A DNA stretch of 64,000 nucleotides, taken from contig JAFYJN010000099.1 in NCBI GenBank assembly GCA_017538105.1, positions 1-64,000 on the forward strand, read 5' to 3'. The position numbers and the translations under genes were made by a program. The notes beneath the pieces were generated by a model that saw only the letters and a program-made list of their open reading frames with translations, did no database searches and had not been told where the DNA came from. This document shows positions 28,786-37,942 of this stretch, one piece after another (the first letter of the stretch is position 1; each line of letters begins with the position of its first letter). The stretch is from Prevotella sp. (GTDB taxonomy: Bacteria > Bacteroidota > Bacteroidia > Bacteroidales > Bacteroidaceae).

Positions 28786-31305
28786 ATGGATACATTGAAA
28801 AAATGCCTGCCCGACGTGTTGGCAGTGCTCCTCTTCGCGGTCATCGCCTTCGCCTATTTCTTCCCGGCCGACACCGAAGGCCGCATACTCTACCAGCACG
28901 ACACATCGGCGGGTAGGGGAGCGGGACAGGAAGCCACGGAGTATTACCAACGACATGACGGCGAACGCACGCGCTGGACAAACTCAACATTCTCGGGTAT
29001 GCCCACCTACCAGACATCACCTTCCTACAGCAGCACCGACAAGTTGCAGACGGCGGTGAAGGCATACCACCTGTGGTTGCCCGAAAACGTGTGGTACGTG
29101 TTCGTCTACCTCCTCGGCTTCTACATCCTGCTGAGGACGTTCAACTTCCGTCAGGCATTGGCGGTACTTGGCTCCATCATCTGGGCTTTCTCGTCCTATT
29201 TCTTCATCATCATAGCGGCGGGACACATCTGGAAGGTGTGGGCATTGGCATACCTGCCACCGTTGATAGCGGGTATGGTGCTCGCCTATCGGGGCAAATA
29301 CCTCTGGGGCATGGCAGTGCTGGCACTCTTTACGGCATTCGAAATTAATGCCAACCATGTGCAGATGACCTATTACTACCTCTTCCCCATCTTCTTCATG
29401 CTTATTGCCTTCTTCGTGCAAGCATTGCGCGAGAAACGGCTGGCTCACTTCGCAAAAGCCACAGCGGTATGTGTCGTAGGGGCGCTCATCGGCATCTGCA
29501 TGAACCTGTCCAACCTGTACCATACGTGGCAGTACTCGCAAGAGTCGATGCGCGGAAAGAGCGAATTGGTGAAGGCGGATGCTGCTAACCAAAGTGCAAG
29601 CGGTCTCGACCGCGACTACATCACGCAGTGGAGCTATGGCATCAGCGAGACATGGACGCTCCTTGTGCCCAATGCCAAGGGCGGCACATCGCAGGCGGCA
29701 CTGGCAATGAACGAGACGGGCATGAAAAAGGCGAACCCCGAATTCTATCCCATTTATCAACAGATTGGTCAGTATTGGGGTGAACAGCCGGGAACGAGCG
29801 GCCCTGTATATGTGGGGGCGTTTGTGCTCACGCTCTTCTTCCTCGGCCTGTTCATCGTCAAGGGACCGATGAAGTGGGCACTCCTTGCTGCGACCATCTT
29901 ATCCATCATGCTCGCATGGGGAAAGAACTTTATGGGGCTGACAGACTTCTTCATCGACCATTTCCCGATGTATGCTAAATTCCGAACGGTGGCATCCATA
30001 CTCGTCATCGCCGAGTTTACCATACCATTGTTGGCGATGATGGCGTTGAAAGAGGTGTTCGACCGTCCCGAGTTGTTGAAGGAGAAAGCGAAAGCTCTCT
30101 ATCTGAGCGTGGCGCTTACGGGGGGCATCGCACTGCTTTTCGCACTGGCACCGGGACTGTTCTTCTCCGACTTCGTATCTTCGGCGGAGATGAATGCGCT
30201 GTCGCAGTTCCCCCCCGATCAGCTGAACCCGCTGCTCTCCAACCTCACCGAGGTGCGTCAGGCCATCTTCTCGGCCGATTGTTGGCGGACGGTCATCGTT
30301 ATCGCCATAGGTACGGCTTTGCTTCTGCTCTATCGTGCACAGAAACTGAAGGCACTGCCTACCATCGGTGGCATCGCATTGCTCTGCTTGGTCGATATGT
30401 GGATGGTGAACAAACGCTATCTCAACGACGATATGTTCGTGGGTAAGAGCGTGCGCGAGCAACCGCAGCCCATGACGGACACAGACCGTATGATTCTGGA
30501 AGACAAAACACTCGACTATCGTGTGCTCAACTTCGCCACGAACACATTCAACGAAAACGAGACATCGTTCTACCACAAGAGCATCGGCGGCTACCATGCG
30601 GCCAAGCTGCGTCGTTACCAAGACCTCATCGAACGCTATATCGCGCCGGAGATGGAAAAGGCCATGCCGGCGGTGGCTGAGGCACAGGGCGACATGACAC
30701 AGGTGAAGGGCGACAGTATCTTCCCGATTATCAACATGCTCAACGCACGTTACTTCATCTTCCCCTTGCAGGGAGGACAGACCGTGCCGCTTCAGAATAC
30801 GCAGGCCATGGGTAATGCGTGGATGGTTGACAGCCTGGTATATGTGAACAATGCCAACGAAGAAATGGATGCCTTGGGCACTATCGACCTACATCGTGTG
30901 GCGGTGGCGGACAACCGCTTCAAGGAGACACTTGGCGAGGCGGTCAAGCAAGACAGCACATCGTCAGTGACGCTCTCTTCCTATGAGCCGAATGACCTGA
31001 AATATGAGGTGAAGACGGGCAAGGGCGGTATCGTGGTCTTCTCGGAAATCTATTACCCGGGATGGAAGGCAGAGGTGGACGGAAAGCCGGTCGACGTGGC
31101 CCGTGTCAACTATGTGCTCCGTGCCATCCGCGTGGAACCGGGAACGCACCAGGTACGCCTGTCATTCTTCCCAGAGAGTGTCAACCGCACTGAGACGGTG
31201 GCTTACATCGCCATGGCACTATTCCTTCTCGCACTTCTCGCCTGCCTCTTTTTTGCATTCAAGAAAAAAGGAGCTAATGACAAGGAGCAAGACACTCAAC
31301 AGTAA
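28786..31305 (+). CDS. YfhO-like multispanning membrane protein
   Basis: The 839-aa protein has about twelve membrane segments in its first ~540 residues and a few at the C-terminal end. A large extracytoplasmic domain lies between (RYLNDDMFVG...KDKTLDYRVLNF style). It ends with a YPGWKAEVDGKPV motif that is characteristic of YfhO-family proteins. YfhO proteins are linked to glycosylation of envelope polymers, for example in lipoteichoic acid modification in Bacillus. The substrate here is unknown. It is the first gene of a probable operon with fkp, GSCFA and murF-alr (gaps 58, 49 and 43 nt), which fits an envelope role. Confidence 0.85.
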   Translation: MDTLKKCLPDVLAVLLFAVIAFAYFFPADTEGRILYQHDTSAGRGAGQEATEYYQRHDGERTRWTNSTFSGMPTYQTSPSYSSTDKLQTAVKAYHLWLPENVWYVFVYLLGFYILLRTFNFRQALAVLGSIIWAFSSYFFIIIAAGHIWKVWALAYLPPLIAGMVLAYRGKYLWGMAVLALFTAFEINANHVQMTYYYLFPIFFMLIAFFVQALREKRLAHFAKATAVCVVGALIGICMNLSNLYHTWQYSQESMRGKSELVKADAANQSASGLDRDYITQWSYGISETWTLLVPNAKGGTSQAALAMNETGMKKANPEFYPIYQQIGQYWGEQPGTSGPVYVGAFVLTLFFLGLFIVKGPMKWALLAATILSIMLAWGKNFMGLTDFFIDHFPMYAKFRTVASILVIAEFTIPLLAMMALKEVFDRPELLKEKAKALYLSVALTGGIALLFALAPGLFFSDFVSSAEMNALSQFPPDQLNPLLSNLTEVRQAIFSADCWRTVIVIAIGTALLLLYRAQKLKALPTIGGIALLCLVDMWMVNKRYLNDDMFVGKSVREQPQPMTDTDRMILEDKTLDYRVLNFATNTFNENETSFYHKSIGGYHAAKLRRYQDLIERYIAPEMEKAMPAVAEAQGDMTQVKGDSIFPIINMLNARYFIFPLQGGQTVPLQNTQAMGNAWMVDSLVYVNNANEEMDALGTIDLHRVAVADNRFKETLGEAVKQDSTSSVTLSSYEPNDLKYEVKTGKGGIVVFSEIYYPGWKAEVDGKPVDVARVNYVLRAIRVEPGTHQVRLSFFPESVNRTETVAYIAMALFLLALLACLFFAFKKKGANDKEQDTQQ

Positions 31306-31363
31306 CCTGTAGGGGCTTATAGTTTGTCCTAAAGTTTAATACAACCTGTGATATGAACTAATA

Positions 31364-34264
31364 ATGCAGCAACGGGCATTTCTCTCACCTCTCACCCCTT
31401 ACCCCTCACCTCTTAAAGGGGTAGGGGCTTTCCTCCTCTCCCTCCCTCCCAACCTCGTCGACTGCTTCCACGAGATAACGGGACTTCCCCGTGAGCGGTG
31501 GTTCTGCACCAACGACCCCGTGGGTCATAAACTGGGCAGCGGCGGCGGTACGGCACATTTGCTGCTGGAGGCGCACAAAGCCATGGCTCCTGACATGGAC
31601 TTCTATGGGTGGCTGGCTTCGGAAAAGCGTATTCTCCTCCATGCAGGGGGACAGGGAAGACGACTGCCCGCATACGCTCCGTCGGGGAAAATCCTCACGC
31701 CCATACCGGTGTTCCGATGGGAGAGGGGACAGCGACTGTCACAGAACCTGCTCGATATTCAGGTGCCGCTCTACCAGGAAATCATGGCAGCGGCTCCCGA
31801 CTGTCTGCATACGATGATTGTCAGCGGTGATGTGTTCATACGTACCACCGAACCGCTGCAACCCATACCCGAGGCAGATGTGGTGTGCTACGGACTGTGC
31901 CTCGGACCGGAGATAGCCAAGGACCACGGGGTGTTCGTGGCCGAGCGCACGACTCCGGACATGCTCAAATACATGATGCAGAAACCGTCGGTGGAGATAC
32001 TGGACGCATTGCTCAAAGACCATACTTACCTTACCGACATAGGTATCTGGCTGCTCTCCGACAAAGCGGTGGAACGACTGATGCAAAAAGCATCGAAAGA
32101 GGGAACAGCACAGTACTATGACCTTTATTCCGACTTCGGCAGGGCACTGGGTACACATCCGGAAATCAACGACCCGCTACTTGCCGACCTCTCGGTGGCC
32201 ATACTGCCGCTGCCGGGGGGCGAGTTTTACCATTTTGGCACATCGCACGAACTGTTGTCGTCGATGCTCGACATTCAAAACCTCGAGTCAGACCAACGGT
32301 ACATCATGCCCCGTGATAGCCAACCTCTTCCGTCGGTGTTCGTACAGAACGCACAGGTGTGGATAGAAACCAAGGCTGAAAACCAAAACCTGTGGATTGA
32401 AAACAGCTGTGTGAGCGAGCAGTGGTCCATCGAAAGCAACCATATCATCACGGGGGTGCCGGAGAATGCATGGAAAATAGAATTGCGCCATGGACAATGC
32501 GTGGACATCGTGCCCATAGGCGATAAGGCTTTCGCCGTGCGACCCTATGGTTACAATGACTTGTTCCGGGGCGACCTGAACGACCCTTCGACAGAGTTCA
32601 TCGGACAGCCGTTCATGCAATGGGCAGTGGAACGACGCATCGACATCAATGCCATCGAAGGAACCGATGACTTGCAACGGGCTCGTATCTTCCCCGTGGT
32701 TGAGACTCTCAACGATGTGCAACTGGTACTGCGGTGGATGCTCAACGAACCCTATCAAGAAGGTGGACGGATGCTCTGGTACATGTCGCGACGCATCAGC
32801 GCGGAGGAGATAGCCGATGAAGCGAACCTGCTACGGCTTTGTGAACAGCGGAAGGAATATCGGCTTTTCAGCTGGCCTTTCTTGGCAAAGAACTACAAGC
32901 AAAGCGTGTTCTACCAAGTCGATCTCGAAGAGGCGGCTCATGAATTTGTGGAGGGGAACATCGCCTTGCCGCATCCTATCGACATCGAGACACCACTGCT
33001 CACACGCATCCACGACGCAATGTTCCGAAGCGAGGTACTGCGCCAAAAGGGTGGTGATGGCTCCGAATACGACCGACAGGCGTTCAGCCTCCTTCGTGAG
33101 GGACTGACGGCGGCGGCCATGAGGGTGAAACAACATCCGCATATGATGGTGCCCGACGAACAAATGGTATGTGGACAATCGCCCGTGCGCATCGACTTAG
33201 CGGGGGGATGGACAGACACGCCCCCCTATTGTCTCATGGAGGGTGGTGATGTCATCAATATCGCCATTGACCTCAATGGACAACAGCCCATACGGGCATA
33301 CGTCAAATCATGCCAACAGCATCAACTGGTGCTGCGAAGCATTGATCTGGGAGCGGAAGAAGTGGTGACAACATATGAACAATTGGCCGATTACCACCAT
33401 GTGGGAAGCCCGTTCTCCATACCCAAGGCGGCATTGGCACTGGCGGGCTTCTTGCCGGAATTCAGTGATACATCCTACACTTCGCTCGATGAACAACTGC
33501 AGGCGTTTGGTGGTGGCATCGAGGTGACATTACACTCTGCCATTCCTGCAGGCAGTGGCATGGGCACGAGCAGCATACTGGCGGCCACGGTGCTTGGGGC
33601 ACTCAACGACTTCTGCGGACTCTCTTGGGACAAATATGAACTGGGTATACGTACGTTGGTGCTCGAACAACTGCTCACCACGGGCGGCGGCTGGCAGGAC
33701 CAATATGGTGGTCTTTTGCCAGGAGCGAAATGGTTGCACACAAATCCAGGCTTTGAACAGAATCCCGAGGTACAATGGCAGCCCGACACCCTGTTCACAC
33801 AACCTGAATACAGCCCTTGTCATCTGCTCTACTATACGGGTATCACTCGCACGGCGAAAGACATCTTGGCGGAGATAGTCCGTCGGATGTTCCTCAACCA
33901 ACATGATGAACTGATGCTGCTCCGACAGATGAAACAACATGCGCGGGAGATGGCGGAGACCATACAACAATGCGACTTCCTGCAATTTGGACGACTCGTT
34001 AGAAAGACCTGGATGCAAAACCAGTCCATTGATAGAGGAACGAATCCTCCCGAGGTGCAAAAGATTACGGAACTAATTGATGACCTATGCCTAGGATACA
34101 AACTCCCGGGTGCCGGCGGTGGAGGTTTCCTCTACATGGTGGCCAAAGACCCTGACGCGGCGGCTCGCATCAAACAGATACTCACCACAAACCCACCCAA
34201 TGCCAACGCCTGCTTCGTAGACATGACACTCTCCGACCAAGGCCTCCAAATAAACCGCTCATAG
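31364..34264 (+). CDS. fkp: Bifunctional fucokinase / fucose-1-phosphate guanylyltransferase Fkp
   Basis: The 966-aa enzyme converts free L-fucose to GDP-fucose for surface glycosylation in Bacteroidetes. The N-terminal pyrophosphorylase half shows DPVGHKLGSGGGTAHLL near residue 50. The C-terminal GHMP kinase half shows PVRIDLAGGWTDTPP (~610), AIPAGSGMGTSS (~725) and LPGAGGGGFL near the end. Length fits Fkp. The first ~24 residues (MQQRAFLSPLTPYPSPLKGVGAF) precede the LLSLPPNLV that aligns with normal Fkp N-termini. They are encoded by five TCTCACC-type heptamers and neighbouring repeat sequence. The next gene starts 49 nt on. TAG is the stop. Confidence 0.95.
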   Translation: MQQRAFLSPLTPYPSPLKGVGAFLLSLPPNLVDCFHEITGLPRERWFCTNDPVGHKLGSGGGTAHLLLEAHKAMAPDMDFYGWLASEKRILLHAGGQGRRLPAYAPSGKILTPIPVFRWERGQRLSQNLLDIQVPLYQEIMAAAPDCLHTMIVSGDVFIRTTEPLQPIPEADVVCYGLCLGPEIAKDHGVFVAERTTPDMLKYMMQKPSVEILDALLKDHTYLTDIGIWLLSDKAVERLMQKASKEGTAQYYDLYSDFGRALGTHPEINDPLLADLSVAILPLPGGEFYHFGTSHELLSSMLDIQNLESDQRYIMPRDSQPLPSVFVQNAQVWIETKAENQNLWIENSCVSEQWSIESNHIITGVPENAWKIELRHGQCVDIVPIGDKAFAVRPYGYNDLFRGDLNDPSTEFIGQPFMQWAVERRIDINAIEGTDDLQRARIFPVVETLNDVQLVLRWMLNEPYQEGGRMLWYMSRRISAEEIADEANLLRLCEQRKEYRLFSWPFLAKNYKQSVFYQVDLEEAAHEFVEGNIALPHPIDIETPLLTRIHDAMFRSEVLRQKGGDGSEYDRQAFSLLREGLTAAAMRVKQHPHMMVPDEQMVCGQSPVRIDLAGGWTDTPPYCLMEGGDVINIAIDLNGQQPIRAYVKSCQQHQLVLRSIDLGAEEVVTTYEQLADYHHVGSPFSIPKAALALAGFLPEFSDTSYTSLDEQLQAFGGGIEVTLHSAIPAGSGMGTSSILAATVLGALNDFCGLSWDKYELGIRTLVLEQLLTTGGGWQDQYGGLLPGAKWLHTNPGFEQNPEVQWQPDTLFTQPEYSPCHLLYYTGITRTAKDILAEIVRRMFLNQHDELMLLRQMKQHAREMAETIQQCDFLQFGRLVRKTWMQNQSIDRGTNPPEVQKITELIDDLCLGYKLPGAGGGGFLYMVAKDPDAAARIKQILTTNPPNANACFVDMTLSDQGLQINRS
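31383..31417 (+). repeat. 7-nt array inside the start of fkp
   Basis: Five heptamers, TCTCACC, TCTCACC, CCTTACC, CCTCACC and TCTTAAA, lie inside the reading frame just after the ATG. They give FLSPLTPYPSPLK. Confidence 0.85.
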
Positions 34265-34313
34265 AATCCTCTATCTTGCCCCTTGTCCCCTGCTCCTTGT
34301 CCCCTTAAAAACA

Positions 34314-35249
34314 ATGAAATTCTCCACTACAGTCAACATTCCAGCCCCGTCATTCTCCATACAACCTATGGAGGAGATGCTTTTCGTGGGTTCTTGTTTC
34401 GCTGATGGCATAGGGCGGCGTTTCGAAGAGGAGAAATTCAAGGTTACCGTGAACCCCTTCGGCACGATGTACAATCCTGCAAGTGTGCTTCATACGCTCC
34501 AACGGCTGGATACCATCCCGCGCATCGTCTTCCTTACCCTCGGCACCAACCATGTGTATATTCTCAAGGAAACGGGTGAGATAGTCGACAACTGCCAGAA
34601 ACGACCGGCACGACTCTTTGAGGAAAGGGAACTGTCTGTGGACGAATGTGCCGATTACCTCTTACAATGTGTCGCGACGCTCCAAGCAAAACGTCCCGAT
34701 GTGCAGGTGGTCTTCACCGTCAGTCCCATTCGCTACGCCAAATATGGTTTCCATGGTAGCCAACTGTCAAAAGCCACTCTCCTCCTCGCCATTGATAAAA
34801 TACTCCAACAGGACATCAATACCTCAAAAACGACACCAGAGACTATTGTCCAAACTCCCAAACTCCCAAGCTCCCAAACCAATACCTCTAAAACGACACC
34901 AGAGACTATTGTCCAAACTCCCAAACTCCCAAACTCCCAGACTCCTCTTTCTTACTTTCCCGCTTACGAGATAGTGCTCGATGAACTGCGCGATTACCGC
35001 TTCTATTCGCCCGACATGCTCCATCCTTCGTCACAGACGGTGGAATATATCTTTGAACGGCTCACCGAATTTTATCTCTCTCCTGAGGCGCGTCATTTCA
35101 TAGAGGAATGGCATCCCATAAAAGAGGCCCTGGCACATCGTCCCATCCACCCGGAATCGGACGAATACCAACAGTTCCTTGCCAAAACAAAAGAAAAAAT
35201 CCAGCAACTCACCCTCAAATACCCCGGGTTATCAGTTGCATCGCCATAA
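34314..35249 (+). CDS. GSCFA-domain protein
   Basis: The 311-aa protein shows the family signature GSCFADGIGRRFEE near residue 25, NPFGTMYNP, a TLGTNHVY block and TVSPIRY. These mark the GSCFA family (SGNH-like fold, enzymatic role unproven). It lies between fkp and murF-alr in an envelope-biosynthesis operon. Residues ~169-210 are a tandem duplication of a 21-residue unit starting NTSKTTPETIVQTPKLP. The unit contains CCAAACTC octamers of intergenic type and breaks the conserved domain at a likely surface loop. The gene stays in frame. Confidence 0.88.
   Translation: MKFSTTVNIPAPSFSIQPMEEMLFVGSCFADGIGRRFEEEKFKVTVNPFGTMYNPASVLHTLQRLDTIPRIVFLTLGTNHVYILKETGEIVDNCQKRPARLFEERELSVDECADYLLQCVATLQAKRPDVQVVFTVSPIRYAKYGFHGSQLSKATLLLAIDKILQQDINTSKTTPETIVQTPKLPSSQTNTSKTTPETIVQTPKLPNSQTPLSYFPAYEIVLDELRDYRFYSPDMLHPSSQTVEYIFERLTEFYLSPEARHFIEEWHPIKEALAHRPIHPESDEYQQFLAKTKEKIQQLTLKYPGLSVASP
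34818..34943 (+). repeat. 63-nt tandem duplication with octamer arrays inside the GSCFA gene
   Basis: Copy 1 is 34818-34880 and copy 2 34881-34943, nearly identical. Each ends in three or four 8-nt CCAAACTC/CCAAGCTC units. The 63-nt length keeps the frame. Confidence 0.92.
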
Positions 35250-35292
35250 CCCTTAACTTCTCACCCCTCACCTCTTAACACTCAACCATAAT

Positions 35293-37764
35293 ATGACATA
35301 CTCAATCGAAAAGATTACAACACTCATCGGAGCACATCGTTATGGCTCCGCCGATGCGAACATAGGATGGATGCTCACTGACAGCCGCTCACTCTGCTTC
35401 CCGGAGGAGACGCTGTTTTTCGCACTCAAGTCGGAACGCAACGACGGCATGCGGTATATCCCCGACCTTTACCACCGGGGGGTGCGCAATTTCGTGGTGA
35501 CAACGTTGCCTGACAATGTTGACAATCTATATCCCAACGCCAACTTCCTCAAAGTGGCCGATACGCTCGTCGCACTGCAACGACTGGCGGAACGTCACCG
35601 CGAGGCATTTTCCATTCCCGTCGTGGGCATCACGGGAAGCAATGGAAAGACCATCGTCAAGGAATGGCTCTACCAACTGCTGTCACCGGAAAGGGTGGTC
35701 ACACGCTCGCCGCGTAGCTATAACTCGCAGGTTGGTGTGCCTCTGTCGGTGTGGCTGCTCGACAAACGCTCTGAAGTGGGTCTTTTCGAGGCGGGCATCA
35801 GCCAGAAAGGTGAGATGGGACGGCTGCGCAGCATCATCCAGCCTACCATTGGCGTGCTCACCTCGTTGGGCTCAGCGCATCAGGAGAACTTCACGTCGCT
35901 CGAAGAGAAATGTCGGGAAAAATGTCGACTGTTCCATGATACGAAGGCTTTGGTATTTTGTGCCGACGATGACACGGCACGCAAAACCATCGACGAGGCG
36001 CATTATCCGGGCGAGCGAGTCGACTGGTCAATGGTCAACCCCAAAGCGGCGCTATTCATCAAGGACGTGAAGAAAGCGGAAGACCATACCGACGTGGAAT
36101 ATGTGTTCCGGGGAGAAAAAGGACAATACCGTCTGCCGTTCATCGACGAGGCATCGGTCGTCAACTCCATCACGTGCGTGGCGGTGGCACGACTGTTAGG
36201 TCTGACGGCACAACAACTGGAGGAAAAGATGCCGACACTCGAACAAGTGGCCATGCGCTTGGAGGTAAAGGTGGGACGAGATGGGTGTACACTCATCAAC
36301 GACTCCTACAACTCCGATATCAATTCTCTCGATATTGCGCTCGACTTCATGAACCGACGTCCCGACCACAAAGGACGTAAACACACGCTCATCCTCAGCG
36401 ACATATTCCAAAGCGGACTGCCGGATGACCAATTGTATCAAGAGGTGGCGTCGCAACTGGAAAAACGGGCGGTGGACAAACTCATTGGCATTGGAAAGGC
36501 AATCTCCGCACAGAAACAATTGTTCCATGTGAAAGAACAGCATTTCTTCCCTGACACCAACGAGTTCATTGCCAGCAACATCTTCGAAACGCTACACGAT
36601 GAGGTGATTCTCATCAAGGGAGCACGACTTTTCAACTTCGACCAACTCACCGACCTGTTGGTGGAAAAGGTACACGAGACAACGCTCGAGGTGAACCTCA
36701 ATGCGCTGGTCGACAACGTGAACCACTTCCGATCGATGATGCGTCCCGGAACGAAGATGACGTGTATGATCAAGGCCGACGGTTATGGCTCGGGAGCGGT
36801 AGAGATAGCAAAGACGTTGCAGGAACACCGCGTGGAATACATGGCGGTGGCGGTGGCCGACGAGGGGGTGACGCTGCGACGCAACGGGGTGACGTCGAAC
36901 ATCATGGTCATGAACCCGGAGATGACGTCGTTCAAGACGCTCTTCGACTTCGAACTGGAACCGGAGGTGTATAACTTCCGTCTGCTTGACGCGCTCATAC
37001 GGGCGGCTCAGAAAGAGGGTATCACCGACTATCCTGTTCATGTGAAGATAGACACGGGTATGCACCGGTTGGGATTCGACATCAACGACATGCCGTTGCT
37101 CATACAACGGCTCCACCAACAGAATGCCATCATACCGAAATCAATATTCTCACATTTTGTGGGATCGGACAGCGACGATTTCGACCGATTCTCCGCCATA
37201 CAGTTCAACCGTTTCGAAAAGGCGGCCAACATGCTACAAGCGGCGTTCCCACATCATATACTCCGACATATCTGCAACAGCGCGGGTATCGAACACTTCC
37301 CGGAACGTCAGCTCGACATGTGCCGCTTGGGACTGGGACTCTACGGCATCAGTAGCCGCGACAACCACATCATCCACAATGTGGCGACGTTGAAGACGAC
37401 CATCCTGCAAATCAGGAATGTGCCCAAAGAAGATACGGTGGGTTACAGTCGCAAGGGGGTACTCCAACGCGACAGCAGGATAGCGGCTATACCTATCGGT
37501 TATGCCGATGGACTGGACCGACACCTCGGACGGGGTAGGGGATACTGTCTCGTTAACGGCAAACCGGCACCCTACGTGGGAAACATCTGCATGGATGTGA
37601 CAATGATTGATGTCACGGACATTCCTTGTCAGGAGGGTGACAGCGTGGAAATCTTCGGCGACAACCTCCCGCCGACGACATTGGCAGAGTGGCTCGATAC
37701 CATACCCTACGAAATTCTCACCTCGGTAAGCAACCGTGTGAAACGGGTGTATTACCAAGATTGA
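35293..37764 (+). CDS. Bifunctional MurF / alanine racemase
   Basis: The 823-aa fusion joins UDP-MurNAc-tripeptide:D-Ala-D-Ala ligase to alanine racemase, a fusion common in Bacteroidetes. MurF shows the ATP loop GITGSNGKT near residue 112 and a Mur middle-domain NDSYNSD. The racemase half carries the PLP lysine in CMIKADGYGSG (~residue 494), the partner motif HIDTGMHRLGF-like (KIDTGMHRLGF) and the C-terminal catalytic region GNICMDVTMIDVT. It supplies D-Ala and attaches D-Ala-D-Ala during peptidoglycan precursor synthesis in the cytoplasm. It is the last gene of the yfhO-like/fkp/GSCFA operon and is followed by a terminator. Confidence 0.95.
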   Translation: MTYSIEKITTLIGAHRYGSADANIGWMLTDSRSLCFPEETLFFALKSERNDGMRYIPDLYHRGVRNFVVTTLPDNVDNLYPNANFLKVADTLVALQRLAERHREAFSIPVVGITGSNGKTIVKEWLYQLLSPERVVTRSPRSYNSQVGVPLSVWLLDKRSEVGLFEAGISQKGEMGRLRSIIQPTIGVLTSLGSAHQENFTSLEEKCREKCRLFHDTKALVFCADDDTARKTIDEAHYPGERVDWSMVNPKAALFIKDVKKAEDHTDVEYVFRGEKGQYRLPFIDEASVVNSITCVAVARLLGLTAQQLEEKMPTLEQVAMRLEVKVGRDGCTLINDSYNSDINSLDIALDFMNRRPDHKGRKHTLILSDIFQSGLPDDQLYQEVASQLEKRAVDKLIGIGKAISAQKQLFHVKEQHFFPDTNEFIASNIFETLHDEVILIKGARLFNFDQLTDLLVEKVHETTLEVNLNALVDNVNHFRSMMRPGTKMTCMIKADGYGSGAVEIAKTLQEHRVEYMAVAVADEGVTLRRNGVTSNIMVMNPEMTSFKTLFDFELEPEVYNFRLLDALIRAAQKEGITDYPVHVKIDTGMHRLGFDINDMPLLIQRLHQQNAIIPKSIFSHFVGSDSDDFDRFSAIQFNRFEKAANMLQAAFPHHILRHICNSAGIEHFPERQLDMCRLGLGLYGISSRDNHIIHNVATLKTTILQIRNVPKEDTVGYSRKGVLQRDSRIAAIPIGYADGLDRHLGRGRGYCLVNGKPAPYVGNICMDVTMIDVTDIPCQEGDSVEIFGDNLPPTTLAEWLDTIPYEILTSVSNRVKRVYYQD

Positions 37765-37796
37765 ACATCATTGAACGCATTTGAAACATAATTGAC

Positions 37797-37825
37797 AAAA
37801 AAAGCGCGAGTAATTGCGCTTTTTT
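37797..37825 (+). terminator. Terminator after murF-alr
   Basis: AAAAAAAGCGC pairs with GCGCTTTTTT across an 8-nt loop and ends in a T-run. Confidence 0.85.
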
Positions 37826-37838
37826 CGTCATGATTCAT

Positions 37839-37846
37839 TAACTTTG
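37839..37846 (+). promoter_or_regulatory. Bacteroidetes -7 promoter box (TAACTTTG)
   Basis: TAACTTTG lies 97 nt before the MFS transporter ATG. Confidence 0.65.
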
Positions 37847-37942
37847 CACCAAATTGTGAGGTTTTAACCCGTTTTCAAGGGCCGTACAAACTACTCCCAT
37901 ACGACAAAAACAATATCATAAATACTATCAAACGAACAAGAA

